NCBI GenBank assembly: GCA_045576175.1
Contig: JAZNFW010000073.1
Location: 1-23,807 of the forward strand
From: RGIG8748 sp045576175
Lineage (GTDB): Bacteria; Bacillota; Clostridia; UMGS1810
Direction: 5' to 3'
Length of the DNA: 23,807 bases
The notes beneath the pieces are model-generated. The model did not search any database and was not told where the DNA came from. It saw only the letters and a list, made by a program, of their open reading frames with translations. The position numbers were made by a program, and so were the translations under genes. Numbering within the stretch: position 1 is the stretch's first letter; every line of letters starts with the position of its first letter. Positions 1 through 8,987 of the stretch are shown piece after piece.

Positions 1-2
1 GC

Positions 3-3000
3 GACTATATCACAAATGACGAGCTTTTAGCAAATAACGGCAAGCTCTTTAAGATAGTATACAGCTACACAAATGTTACAAACGGTAATTTAACATTTGA
101 ATATACAGCTAACACTGTCCTTGCAGGTTCAAATATGGTTGAAGGAACAGGCTATGCGGTAGAATCCATCGAAGTTCCCTTTAACAGACCTTACAGAGTG
201 AGAATCTATAAGCAGAAGGTGACAGACGAGGTAGATGCTTCGGTTAAGACATACGACGGTCCCGAAATTGAGATTCTGGAATCAGCGGACGGAGCGGAAG
301 TAACCTACACTCCTGCTGTAATCACAGGATTTATACAGCCAGATAGTCTTACAGCTACAAATAACGGCACTTTGGCATATTTGTTTGATGTATACTACAA
401 CAGAAACATATATAAAGTTACCTTCAACGGTATAGATTACAGTTTCCTCTATGAGCAGAAGCTCTACAAGGACAACAATTCTGCCCTTGCTCTTAAGCAG
501 GCACTTACTGATTATATCGCTGAGCGTCTTGCTGCGGGCTTTGAGGTAACATATTTCTACGGAGACGGAACAGCTGTAGATACCGAGTCCGATGCTATAA
601 TTATAGGAGATATCGAAATTACAGCTACCGAGACCGAAATTGAAACCGATACCTTTACAGTGAACTTCTATGAGGGCACAAATAACTTAAAGGGCAGTGT
701 AGAGGTTGCACCAAATGCCTATGTAACACAGGCACAGGTGGACGAAAAGCTCGGCAATCCCGCAGACTATGTGGTAGAGACAGGCTACACCGACAGTGAC
801 GGTAACCCACACATAATTCGCCCCGAACTTTGGTACAAAAAGGATGGCGAGTGGACTAAGTTTGTTCCTAATGAGGTAAAAATCGAAGAAGATACAGATG
901 TATATCTTCTCACAAGATATGTGGCAGCATATTACGATACAGACTTAGAATTCAAGGGTGTAAAGGTTCCTCAGCTTGAGCTTGTGGTTCCCTACGACTC
1001 AAACACAAATCTCACAGAGTCTATGCTCGATACACTCACAGCACTGAGAACTCTTCTCGACAGCACACTCTATGATATAGAAAATCAGCTTGGCAAGGAT
1101 ATTTTTGCGGGACTTTTGGAGAAGGCTGCAAAAACAAAGCTTATAGATGAAGAAGGAAATCTCTTAAATCCCGAGATACCCGTACCTCTTCACAAGTTCA
1201 TTACAAAAGACTTAATAATGAAAGAAATAGATACATACATTGATAACCACATCAATGACGAAGAATTTATTTCTGAAATACTTCGAAACGACACCGTTGT
1301 AGAGGAGCTTCTTAAAAACACCCAGATAAGAAAGGACACCCTGGGAGACCCCTCCAAGAGAGATAAGCTTCTTACCGACAGTGTTATAAAGAGAATTATA
1401 GTTAAAGAGGCAGTTATAAACTGGATACTTAATGAGACCGACTTTAAAGAGGAATTCATATTAAGTGACGATGCTTTCAGCTATATTGCAGACGACCTCG
1501 ACCATGTTCTCACAAACCTCGACATCAGGGATATGATTCTTGATGCGTGCGTAGAGTTTGTAATTGATGTATACTTTGAAGAAACAAAGACATCACCCGA
1601 GCTTTACAACTATATCGACGAGGTATTGGGAAGCGACGAGTTCATAGCAGACATAGAGTCTCACCCTGAACTTAAGACAATGCTTGTAGATGAGATTAAG
1701 GCAATCATCTCTGATACTTCCAGCACAGATACATCCAAAGCAGGATTAAAGCAGGAAGTGTTAGACAAGATAAATGAATCTGATACATTTAAGCAAACTG
1801 TTCTTGACGCAGTTGTTCACGATGATGATACACTTCTTGGAATAGGTAAGGTTATAAGAGAGGCTCTCGTTTCGGGAGATACCACTTATGATGCTATCAT
1901 CATAGATAAGATTACAGACGAGTTTGCTGATCCCACATCAGCTCTTAAGGCATCTGTTAAAGCTTCTGCAAAAGACGCAATAAAATTGGATGTACAGGCA
2001 TGGATTCCAGATAATCTCTCTTATGTAAGAGACGAAATCATAGAGTCAACAAAGACCAATGTAGACCTTCTCTCTAAGATGCTTCTGGAAAGCGGATATG
2101 TTACAGATGCGACTGAGGCACTAAGTCATGCACAAGAATATGTAAATGGCACAAGCGTTCACATAAGCGACATCGACTCTGAGATAGATGGCTTTGCAGC
2201 TGATAACACAAATCTTAATGCGTTTATCGCAGACAATTTTGATGATGTGTACAATTTGGCATATGACCTGATGTTTGACGACATCTACACTGATTCCGGT
2301 CTTCTCATAAGCGCAGTAAAGACATATGTAGAGACCGATGACACTGCTCTTATGAATGTGCTTGAAATCTACAAGTCTAATCCCGTAAGCATTATGGATG
2401 TGTTCGAAGAGTACATCGAAGACCAGCAGAGCTTCAGCGATGCGTTTGATGTATTTGTAACCAGCACAGCATTCGATACTTTCTATGCAGACTATGTTTC
2501 CGATGACAACCGCTTTAATGCGATGTTTGAAGAATACTACGAAACACATGTACACGATGTAGCTAAGGATGCATATGATAACGCAGACCTTCACGACACA
2601 GTTACAGACTATATTTACAAATACACAGAAAAGCTTGTAACCGAATATGCAGAAGGTCAGCTCGAGGCAAACGGCCATGGTGATTTAAAGACAACTATAG
2701 ACAAACTTATTAAAGAAGATTTTGCTGAGGTTGTAAGAGAAAAGTATTTCAGTGACGACCCCGAGGATGCAGATTTCAAGGTAACCATCGATTCCTTTAT
2801 CGAGACAGAAGGAACAAGCCTTATTGAAGAATATGCCTCCGTGGACTGCACACTGGACGAGGATATTGTAGCATTTATAGATGCAAGAATAGATGAGCAT
2901 ATAGGCGAAGCGGCAGAGCAGTATGCAAACGATACTTTGGATGCAGATGTAAAAGCTCTTGTAGATGCTGAAATCGATTCTTATATGATTAGTCTTATAA

Positions 3001-4364
3001 ATGACTACATCAACGATGAAGGCACAGCAAGAGAGGACCTTGGAGAACTCATCCCCACATATGCGCACGATGCAGTGGCTACAATCAAAGCAACCGATGC
3101 ATTTAAAAACACCATATCCGATTTCACATCCGGAAACGGCGTGAGAGTTCACAAGGATAACATAATGTTTGTAAGTATCATTTCCGATATTATAGCAGGA
3201 TATGACTACGACAAACTGGTAAGTGAATTTGCTCCTGCAGGCATTAAGAAGATTACAGATAAGGTGGGCAAAGATATCGCATCAAAGTATGTAAATGCAC
3301 TTCTTGCAGATTTTGTTGGCGGTATGGACGATGCTGAAGATAAGCTTAACGCAGACCTCGACAATGATATTGAAGACAGTGTGTATAAGTTTACCACAAC
3401 ACCCAGAGTAAGAGTTTACTTTATGAAGGACTTTGTGGTTAACGCATACAACAAGGCTATGCCAAAGATTACAGGCAAGCTCGAGGGCAAAGACCTTATA
3501 GAGGCAAACCCATATGCACAGGAACTTATAGGCAAGAACTGGATTACAGAGCTTCTCGATTATGACTCTTCAAAAGACGGCATAGAAATGAGCGGCTACA
3601 GCATTAAGAAGGGCACATACAATGAAGAAGGCGACTTCTATTCAAGCCCGATTATAACCTACTACGACATAGTGCTTGAAAACATCATTCTTCTTCACGA
3701 TGCAATAATGTGGTATGGCGATAATTACACAAATGCAACCGTTGAAGCTAAGCTTGATGCAGTATCTGCACTTCTTGGAACTTATGCCGGCAAGGCAAAC
3801 GACGCTATAATGCACTATATCAAGACAGGCGAACTTCCCAAGGGTTACACACCCTACGAAATTGCCGACAAGATATTAAGTAAGGTGCTTGGCGTAAACG
3901 ACAAGATTGACGGAGCATATGACAAGGTAGAAGATAAGTACTACGAGAACGAAGAGAGAATTTTAAATCTCGTACAGAAAATCAAAAACTTCTACACAGA
4001 AAAGCTTAATAAGGACTATGAAAACATCATAGACCTTGCAGGCATCAAGATTTATGCAAACGAAGAGGAATATGAGCTTTATAAGATTCTTCTCGAAATG
4101 ACAGATGAAGGTAATGCATTTACCTTCGACACTCTCGCTGATGCTATAGACGACTCCAAGAACTATCACGGCATAAACAAGCTCGAAGATGCTATGGCAA
4201 AACTGAAGAATAAACTTAATCAGTTCAGCGAAAATGTTGTTTCTGATATAAGATTTATCAGAAATGCCTACAAGTTTACCGTAGGTCCCAGAGAGATTAA
4301 GGGACACAATATAGGCGAGCATTCTCTCAAGCTCAGAAGATATTTCCAGTATATCAATTACTAA
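3..4364 (+). CDS. Giant acidic surface/exported protein, 5'-partial
   Basis: The frame is open from base 3, so this is the last 1,453 residues of a longer protein whose start and any signal peptide lie upstream. The first ~300 visible residues are beta-rich and contain stretches that look like divergent InlB/MucBP-type repeats (for example YYNRNIYKVTF and TFTVNFYEGTNN). From about residue 310 to the end it is a long run of short, strongly acidic, presumably helical segments of a D/S-x-F-x3-V/I type, with very few Cys or Trp and no visible SLH domain or sortase motif at the C-terminus. It is followed by a 15-bp hairpin and the SLH gene, which suggests a shared surface locus. Inference: a secreted or wall-associated structural or adhesive protein. 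I do not recognise the family. A stalk-like coiled protein is an alternative. Confidence 0.8.
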   Translation, partial: DYITNDELLANNGKLFKIVYSYTNVTNGNLTFEYTANTVLAGSNMVEGTGYAVESIEVPFNRPYRVRIYKQKVTDEVDASVKTYDGPEIEILESADGAEVTYTPAVITGFIQPDSLTATNNGTLAYLFDVYYNRNIYKVTFNGIDYSFLYEQKLYKDNNSALALKQALTDYIAERLAAGFEVTYFYGDGTAVDTESDAIIIGDIEITATETEIETDTFTVNFYEGTNNLKGSVEVAPNAYVTQAQVDEKLGNPADYVVETGYTDSDGNPHIIRPELWYKKDGEWTKFVPNEVKIEEDTDVYLLTRYVAAYYDTDLEFKGVKVPQLELVVPYDSNTNLTESMLDTLTALRTLLDSTLYDIENQLGKDIFAGLLEKAAKTKLIDEEGNLLNPEIPVPLHKFITKDLIMKEIDTYIDNHINDEEFISEILRNDTVVEELLKNTQIRKDTLGDPSKRDKLLTDSVIKRIIVKEAVINWILNETDFKEEFILSDDAFSYIADDLDHVLTNLDIRDMILDACVEFVIDVYFEETKTSPELYNYIDEVLGSDEFIADIESHPELKTMLVDEIKAIISDTSSTDTSKAGLKQEVLDKINESDTFKQTVLDAVVHDDDTLLGIGKVIREALVSGDTTYDAIIIDKITDEFADPTSALKASVKASAKDAIKLDVQAWIPDNLSYVRDEIIESTKTNVDLLSKMLLESGYVTDATEALSHAQEYVNGTSVHISDIDSEIDGFAADNTNLNAFIADNFDDVYNLAYDLMFDDIYTDSGLLISAVKTYVETDDTALMNVLEIYKSNPVSIMDVFEEYIEDQQSFSDAFDVFVTSTAFDTFYADYVSDDNRFNAMFEEYYETHVHDVAKDAYDNADLHDTVTDYIYKYTEKLVTEYAEGQLEANGHGDLKTTIDKLIKEDFAEVVREKYFSDDPEDADFKVTIDSFIETEGTSLIEEYASVDCTLDEDIVAFIDARIDEHIGEAAEQYANDTLDADVKALVDAEIDSYMISLINDYINDEGTAREDLGELIPTYAHDAVATIKATDAFKNTISDFTSGNGVRVHKDNIMFVSIISDIIAGYDYDKLVSEFAPAGIKKITDKVGKDIASKYVNALLADFVGGMDDAEDKLNADLDNDIEDSVYKFTTTPRVRVYFMKDFVVNAYNKAMPKITGKLEGKDLIEANPYAQELIGKNWITELLDYDSSKDGIEMSGYSIKKGTYNEEGDFYSSPIITYYDIVLENIILLHDAIMWYGDNYTNATVEAKLDAVSALLGTYAGKANDAIMHYIKTGELPKGYTPYEIADKILSKVLGVNDKIDGAYDKVEDKYYENEERILNLVQKIKNFYTEKLNKDYENIIDLAGIKIYANEEEYELYKILLEMTDEGNAFTFDTLADAIDDSKNYHGINKLEDAMAKLKNKLNQFSENVVSDIRFIRNAYKFTVGPREIKGHNIGEHSLKLRRYFQYINY

Positions 4365-4409
4365 AAAACGCAACCTTTTGAGCATATAAAAGGTATTATA
4401 AGTAGGAAC

Positions 4410-4443
4410 AAATATCTCTGCACCGTTTGGTGCAGAGATATTT
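4410..4443 (+). terminator. Hairpin between giant gene and SLH gene
   Basis: A perfect 15-bp inverted repeat (AAATATCTCTGCACC, loop GTTT, complement) starts 45 nt after the stop codon. The T-tract is weak (ATTT inside the stem, then AGCC). It is only about 20 nt before the ribosome binding site of the SLH gene, so it is either a terminator, an attenuator with read-through into the SLH gene, or an mRNA stability element. A smaller hairpin, CCTTTT/AAAAGG, precedes it at about 4373-4392. Confidence 0.6.
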
Positions 4444-4481
4444 AGCCAAAAGCAATAATGCTTGGAAAGGCAGGAAAGAAA

Positions 4482-6179
4482 ATGAGAAAAATAACATCAA
4501 TCTTGGCTCTTGTCCTTGTGCTTGTGATGTCGGTAAATGTGTGCTTTGCAGACACATCTGCTACACAGACAGTTCAGGACGCAAAGCCTACAATGAAGGA
4601 TGTTGACCCCAACACCGAGCTTGGAAAAAGCATTCAGAAGCTCATCGATGCGGGAGTAGTAAACGGTATTCCCGAGGAAGACGGCACATTTACATACCGT
4701 GCACAAAATGAGATAACCCGTGCAGAATTTTGTAAGATGATAAACACAACCTTTGGCTACAATGTTGCAGCAGACAACATTTTTTCGGATGTAAGTCCGG
4801 AAAAGTGGTACTACGTGCACGTTCTCTATGCAATAGAGAAGGAATATATAAAAGGCAAGGGCGACGGCACCTTTGGCGGCGAGGACAACATAACAAGAGA
4901 ACAGGTTTGTGTGATTTTAGATAGAATTGTAGGCAAAAAACCCGACACAAAACCCGCTCTTACCGACGAGGTTTCCTCCTGGGCAAAGGACGCGGTGGAA
5001 AACATAATTGGCCTTGGCTATATGTCTTTGGAAGAGGGCGGAAAATTCCGTGCTACAGACAATATGACAAGAGGCGAGCTTGCGTTTGCTCTGGATGATT
5101 TTGTTAAAGTAATTCCAAAGCCTGAAGGAGATAACACTCAAGGTGGCGAAGGTTCGGAAAACGGTTCGGGTAATGAATCGGGCAACGGCAATACTTCGGA
5201 CAACGGCAGCAATTCGAACAGCAATTCGGATTCCGGCAGCAAAGAAGATATAGGCAGCGACAATGATTCGCCAAACCCCGGCGACAATAAAGACCCCCAA
5301 CCCGAAGCGGTTTACTCCATAAATTATATGGTGGATGGTGGTTATTTTGGCGGAGTAACTCCAAAGTACAGCTACAAATCCTCTGATGATTCGTACGTGC
5401 TCCCTGCACCTTCAAAGACAGGCCATAAGTTTATGGGCTGGTTCAGGACAGCGGATGCAGACATGTTGACTGACGAGAAAGTTGTATCAATAGAAAAAGG
5501 CTCTTCGGGCAACAAGACTTTCTATGCAAAATGGGCAAAGGAATATAAAATAACTTATGTTCTTCACCCCGCAGAATATGAAAATCAAAATGATGAGACC
5601 ATCCTTGGAAGGCTCGACGAAGCTCCCAAGGCAAGCTATATAGAATATGACGAGGAATATGTCCTTCCCATACCCTACAGATATGACGGCAACGAGTTTT
5701 TGGGCTGGTATATACCGCAAGAATTTGAGGGAGAAAGCGGTGCTATCATATATTCTCCCGAATATCTGATGGAAACTATACCTCAGGGCACTACAGGAAA
5801 CATAACTCTTCACGCAGTATGGCAGAGTATGCTAGACTATTCGGATGATACCTACTGGTATATAGACGATGCCATAACAGAAATTGTGGAAATGAAGGAA
5901 GATGGGCTTCTGGAGCTTTCCGAAGAAAGCGGTATGCTTGCCTTCTTTGAAGATGCTCTCCCCGAGGTTCTGGCGTGGCAGGATCAGGGAATTCTGGTAA
6001 CCAAGACACTTGTAAGAGGTGTTTATGAGTCCGATGCCAACACTTTAAGACAAAGCTATCTTGAGCTTGATATTACAGAGAGAGAAACAATCAGGAATGA
6101 GCTTCTTGGTATGAGAAATTCAACCACACTGGCAAATATATTTGGTCTAAACACTCTCTTTGGAACAGAAGAAGATTAA
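4482..6179 (+). CDS. SLH-domain cell-surface protein with InlB-type repeats
   Basis: A 565-residue exported protein. The ATG at 4482 is chosen over the one at 4458 because GGAAAGGCAGGAAAG lies just upstream of it and a clean signal peptide follows (MRKITSILAL..., cleavage after about residue 23, VCFA). Three SLH domains follow (about 39-92, 100-150, 158-209) with typical ITRAEF/ITREQ and TRGEL motifs; SLH domains anchor proteins to pyruvylated secondary wall polymers. Residues ~214-280 are a Gly/Ser/Asn/Asp linker. Then come two InlB B-repeat (Listeria-Bacteroides) modules, about 283-360 (GHKFMGWF...FYAKW) and 363-455 (NEFLGWYI...LHAVW). The last ~110 residues are acidic and helical, without a recognised domain. 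Inference: an S-layer-associated surface protein acting with the giant protein upstream. Exact function unknown. Confidence 0.93.
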   Translation: MRKITSILALVLVLVMSVNVCFADTSATQTVQDAKPTMKDVDPNTELGKSIQKLIDAGVVNGIPEEDGTFTYRAQNEITRAEFCKMINTTFGYNVAADNIFSDVSPEKWYYVHVLYAIEKEYIKGKGDGTFGGEDNITREQVCVILDRIVGKKPDTKPALTDEVSSWAKDAVENIIGLGYMSLEEGGKFRATDNMTRGELAFALDDFVKVIPKPEGDNTQGGEGSENGSGNESGNGNTSDNGSNSNSNSDSGSKEDIGSDNDSPNPGDNKDPQPEAVYSINYMVDGGYFGGVTPKYSYKSSDDSYVLPAPSKTGHKFMGWFRTADADMLTDEKVVSIEKGSSGNKTFYAKWAKEYKITYVLHPAEYENQNDETILGRLDEAPKASYIEYDEEYVLPIPYRYDGNEFLGWYIPQEFEGESGAIIYSPEYLMETIPQGTTGNITLHAVWQSMLDYSDDTYWYIDDAITEIVEMKEDGLLELSEESGMLAFFEDALPEVLAWQDQGILVTKTLVRGVYESDANTLRQSYLELDITERETIRNELLGMRNSTTLANIFGLNTLFGTEED

Positions 6180-6192
6180 ACAATACGAATGT

Positions 6193-6226
6193 AGAAAGAC
6201 CGCAGTATGACTGCGGTCTTTCTGTT
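6193..6226 (+). terminator. Rho-independent terminator of SLH gene
   Basis: A perfect 13-bp stem AGAAAGACCGCAG, loop TATGA, complement, then GTTT, starting 13 nt after the stop codon of the SLH gene. The right arm itself ends in TCTTTCT, giving a T-rich 3' side. Confidence 0.85.
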
Positions 6227-6267
6227 TAAAAATAAGATAGGTAATGTACTTATTTAAAAATCGTGAA

Positions 6268-6310
6268 ACAGGAAAAAGCAGAAACATTATATGTTTCTGC
6301 TTTTTCCTGT
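6268..6310 (-). terminator. Terminator of minus-strand secreted-protein gene
   Basis: A perfect 20-bp stem (arms 6268-6287 and 6291-6310, loop TAT), 13 nt beyond the stop codon of the minus-strand gene at 6324. On the minus strand the stem is followed by a T-rich run (TTCACGATTTTTAAA). It lies back-to-back with the plus-strand terminator at 6193, as expected between convergent genes, and could work in both directions. Confidence 0.75.
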
Positions 6311-6323
6311 ATGTGTAGTATTA

Positions 6324-7130
6324 TTATTTAATGGGATTGGGTATATCAAAAAATCTAAGGAGCTTGTCGAGAGCATCTTTCTGATTGCTTGTGAGTGTTT
6401 CGTATATTCGCAAAAGCTCATCTTTTTGTTCCTTCTTGTTTTTTATTATATCCACATAGCCTTCCAGTGTGTCAAACTCTTCGTCCAGAAGTCTCTTTGT
6501 GGATTCGCAGGTAAGAAGAACCGAACTTCTGTTATTGTAAGCAATATTTGCACAGGTCTCCATAGAATCCAAAAGGTTAAGGATATCTAAATATTTTTCT
6601 CTCGGAGGTGTTTCGCCGGGGGCGTATTCCTTGCCTATTACAGCGGTGCGAAGCCTAGTTATAGCGTTTGGTTTACCGTTTTTGCCGAGAAGATAGACAA
6701 GAATATTGTCTACTGTGGTCGAATTGGCGTTTTCTATAACAGTATCTGTGAGAACATCCTGTTGAATACAGAGAGGCTTTAAGTTGTTTTTGTTCCATAC
6801 AAAGAGTTTAATTCGGTCGGGAGTGAGTATATGGCCGTCTCCGTCTTTGTATGTAAGGGGGACTTGCAGATTTCTGAAGCTTGTGCCGGATGATGCGTCC
6901 AGTAAAATGGTTTTTGTGAAGGCGCCGTTTGTATACATGTTTACAAAAAGAATGCCGTCTTCATATGTTTTTGGAAGTGTGACAGAAAACACCAAAGGCT
7001 GGTCTGGGCTTCTGTCATGCCTTATGCTTGATATGGTAAACACTGCATCTGCGCTTTGCATATCCTGGGCATTTGCAACACACGAAAGGGAAAGCACAAG
7101 CGCAAGACACAAGCAAATGAGATTTTTCAT
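6324..7130 (-). CDS. Secreted protein of unknown function
   Basis: A 268-residue protein. The upstream ATG at 7139 overlaps the Shine-Dalgarno (AAGGAATG), so the ATG at 7130, 9 nt after AAGGA, is the better start. A signal peptide is clear (MKNLICLCLALVLSLSCVANA). Residues ~25-125 look like a beta-sandwich module seen in large clostridial surface proteins, ending in a 'RIKLFVWNKNNLKPL' motif that resembles the K-x-FLW-x-M-x-PL pattern. The remaining ~140 residues are helical and charged, with a C-terminal TSNQKDALDKLLRFFDI segment. It is transcribed alone, divergently from the recombinase and convergently with the SLH gene. Inference: an extracytoplasmic protein that may be functionally linked to the neighbouring surface proteins. 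No enzymatic motif is visible. Confidence 0.8.
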   Translation of the reverse strand: MKNLICLCLALVLSLSCVANAQDMQSADAVFTISSIRHDRSPDQPLVFSVTLPKTYEDGILFVNMYTNGAFTKTILLDASSGTSFRNLQVPLTYKDGDGHILTPDRIKLFVWNKNNLKPLCIQQDVLTDTVIENANSTTVDNILVYLLGKNGKPNAITRLRTAVIGKEYAPGETPPREKYLDILNLLDSMETCANIAYNNRSSVLLTCESTKRLLDEEFDTLEGYVDIIKNKKEQKDELLRIYETLTSNQKDALDKLLRFFDIPNPIK

Positions 7131-7161
7131 ATATATCATTCCTTAAAATAGTATCAATTTA

Positions 7162-7190
7162 ATTATGACATAGCTTTTATTCAAAGTCAA
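7162..7190 (-). promoter_or_regulatory. Promoter of secreted-protein gene
   Basis: On the minus strand TTGACT (7185-7190), 17-nt spacer, CATAAT (7162-7167), about 30 nt before the chosen start codon. This is a good sigma-A-type match. Confidence 0.6.
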
Positions 7191-7214
7191 TACAAGTCAC
7201 AAAACTGTAAAGAA

Positions 7215-7243
7215 TTGGCTTATATCTCAAAAGGATACATAAT
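7215..7243 (+). promoter_or_regulatory. Promoter of serine recombinase gene
   Basis: TTGGCT (7215-7220), 17-nt spacer, CATAAT (7238-7243), 23 nt before the ATG. It is divergent from the promoter at 7162-7190. The ribosome binding site is GAGGTG at 7254-7259. Confidence 0.5.
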
Positions 7244-7266
7244 ATATTTATATGAGGTGTTTTTAA

Positions 7267-8127
7267 ATGAGATATGCCGCATACTGCAGGGTATCAACAG
7301 GAAGCGACGAGCAGATGAATTCACTTATAAACCAGGAAAAGTTCTTTAGAGAATATGTGGAAAAACGGGGCGACACGCTTGTAGAAATCTATGCCGACCG
7401 TGGTATAAGCGGCAAAAGTATGGAAAACAGGACGCAGTTTAAACGCCTTATGGAAGAGAGTAAATTGGGCATATTTGATGCAGTTCTTGTAAAGGACATA
7501 AGCCGTTTTGCAAGAAACACCCTGGATTTTCTCACGGGAATACGCTTTTTAAAAGCAAATGGCGTGGATGTGGTCTTCATTGGTGCCAACCAGAAGGTTT
7601 TGGGCGAATCGGAATTTGTGTTAACTCTCTTTGCCGCTCTGGCTCAGGAGGAGTCCTGTGCACTGTCCAAACGAATAATATTTGGAAAAAAGCAAGGGGC
7701 AAAAGGGGGAAGAGTGCCCAATATAATATACGGCTACGATAAGATAAATACCTTTAGCCTTGCAGTAAACGAAGAAGAAGCAAAAGTAGTCAGGGAAATC
7801 TTTTCTATGTATTCAGAGAAGAATATGGGCTACAGAAAAATAGCATCGAATTTAAACAAGAGACACATCCCCACAAAGCTTGGAAAAGAGTGGAACCCAA
7901 AGGGAATAAAAAGAATTTTGGAAAACCCCATTTATAAGGGGGTGCTGATAAACAACAAGACGGAAACCACGGATTTTCTGCTTGGGTTAAGACGGCAGGT
8001 ACCCGAGGATATGCGTTATTATCACTACATAGGATCTCTTGCCATAGTAGACGAAAAAACTTTTACTTTGGCTAGCAATAAGATGGCCCAAAACGGCAGT
8101 ATAAAAAGCGAAACTTTCCCTTCCTAA
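7267..8127 (+). CDS. Large-type serine recombinase, C-terminally truncated
   Basis: 286 residues. The N-terminal resolvase domain (about 1-140) has the catalytic context YCRVSTGSDEQ with Arg8 and nucleophile Ser10, and the VKDISRFARN motif carrying Arg80 and Arg83. A 'Recombinase' DNA-binding domain follows (about 145-265: YGYD, GYRKIASNLNKRHIPT, WNPKGIKRILENPIYKG). Large serine recombinases are usually 400-550 residues and continue into a zinc ribbon and coiled coil. Here the protein ends just after the IVDEKTF segment, with the tail KMAQNGSIKSETFPS. Such proteins integrate or excise phages and conjugative elements, or remove intervening DNA from sporulation genes (SpoIVCA). The missing Zn-ribbon and the run-on into the next ORF suggest a remnant or recombination junction. 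Whether it is active is unknown. Confidence 0.88.
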   Translation: MRYAAYCRVSTGSDEQMNSLINQEKFFREYVEKRGDTLVEIYADRGISGKSMENRTQFKRLMEESKLGIFDAVLVKDISRFARNTLDFLTGIRFLKANGVDVVFIGANQKVLGESEFVLTLFAALAQEESCALSKRIIFGKKQGAKGGRVPNIIYGYDKINTFSLAVNEEEAKVVREIFSMYSEKNMGYRKIASNLNKRHIPTKLGKEWNPKGIKRILENPIYKGVLINNKTETTDFLLGLRRQVPEDMRYYHYIGSLAIVDEKTFTLASNKMAQNGSIKSETFPS

Positions 8128-8531
8128 GCAAAGTTTTTGAAAAAGCGTTGGCACACACAGAAGTGGTTGACCCCATAGCACTTGGCGCAAGAATTGTAGA
8201 ACCTACCGACAACTGTTGCTGCTGTGGCTGTGATACAGATGTAAATTCCGTTCCCGAATGTATACTCACCGTGTTTGAAGAAAATCTTGTTGGCGGTGAC
8301 GATGTACGCAAGGTGCTTGTAACACTTGGTCTCTTTACCATTGTAAGACTTGAAAGAGAAGTTCAGCTTATCGTTCCTGTGATTGATTTCTGTATTCCAA
8401 AGGATGAATGTTCGGCAGTTTCTTCCGAAAATAATCCCTGTGAACTTTTTGAAAAGCTCAGCTTCCCGGTGGAAGAATTTTTCCCGCCCGAAAAGGGATG
8501 TCTTTCCGACAATAATTCAAGGTGCATTTAA
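8082..8531 (+). pseudogene. Cys-rich ORF lacking its start, possible spore-coat-like protein
   Basis: An open frame from 8082 to the stop at 8529-8531, entering 45 nt inside the recombinase gene in another frame. There is no in-frame ATG or GTG; the only candidate is a TTG at 8148 without a Shine-Dalgarno. The protein-like sequence begins before that (FLSKVFEKALAHTEVVDPIALG), so the true start seems to have been lost at the junction, or the ORF is reached by frameshift. It has a CCCCGC cluster and further Cys (PECILTV, DFCIPKDEC, PCELFEKL), an IVRLEREVQLIVPVIDFC beta segment and a proline-rich end. The Cys pattern vaguely recalls CotY/CotZ/ExsY-type spore coat proteins, but this is a weak inference. 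If translated from TTG it would be 127 residues. Confidence 0.5.
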
Positions 8532-8550
8532 AGGGGCGCAGTCCCTTTTC
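8531..8550 (+). terminator. Weak hairpin after Cys-rich ORF
   Basis: AAAGGG, 7-nt loop, CCCTTTT immediately at the stop codon of the Cys-rich ORF. A short stem ending in four T residues; a weak terminator candidate. Confidence 0.35.
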
Positions 8551-8680
8551 ATCCCGGCCGAAAACTGCTTTTGGTAAGAGGATTTAACAGGGATTTGACA
8601 CTAAAATGTTTTTCGTTTTTAATTATTTGTGAATAAACCGCAAGGGGAGCCAACAGCTGCTCCCCTTGCATCCCCAGCCG

Positions 8681-8872
8681 TCCGCTGTGAAATATGCAGG
8701 GAAACCAAAACTAAAAAGCCAAAGATTTATCGTCGCTGCGGACGCGAGTATTTACTCGCTTGTCCTCGCTAAACGGCAAATGTATAAGGGAACTTAAATA
8801 CTACATTTGCCGTTTCCGATAGCTTTGGCTTTTTCTTTTTGCTTTCTTTTTCCTTGCATATTTCAAGGCGGA
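8681..8872 (-). repeat. Y-shaped palindromic module E1 (minus orientation)
   Basis: Outer arms 8681-8704/8849-8872 (24 nt, 3 differences) and 8713-8724/8823-8834 (12 bp, AAAAAGCCAAAG), with a TATCG/CGATA extension. They enclose two hairpins: GGAC..GCGAGT/ACTCGC..GTCC at about 8740-8764 and AAACGGCAAATGTA 8771-8784/8802-8815 (14 bp). On the minus strand the junction reads TGCCGTTT-AGCGA-GGAC, a GC-rich hairpin, then GTCCGCAGCG. E2 shows the same core. Confidence 0.75.
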
Positions 8873-8987
8873 TTTTTCTGCTTTTGGTTAGATAGTTCAT
8901 ATTTTCAATTTTATTGTGCGTTTTGTAAATAGATTTTAATATGAACTATAATTTGAGAACAAAATTTCGATAAGCACAAACCAAAAT

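Noticed and set aside
2121..2678. Minus-strand ORF of 185 residues inside the giant gene
   Set aside because: It is antisense to a gene with consistent coding character, is rich in Cys/Ile/Val typical of a mirror frame, and has no ribosome binding site. Similar antisense ORFs at 2685-3152 and 20484-21260 were rejected for the same reason.
8148..8531. Cys-rich ORF as an ordinary gene starting at TTG 8148
   Set aside because: No Shine-Dalgarno precedes it and protein-like sequence continues upstream of the TTG, so I report a start-less ORF instead of a normal CDS.
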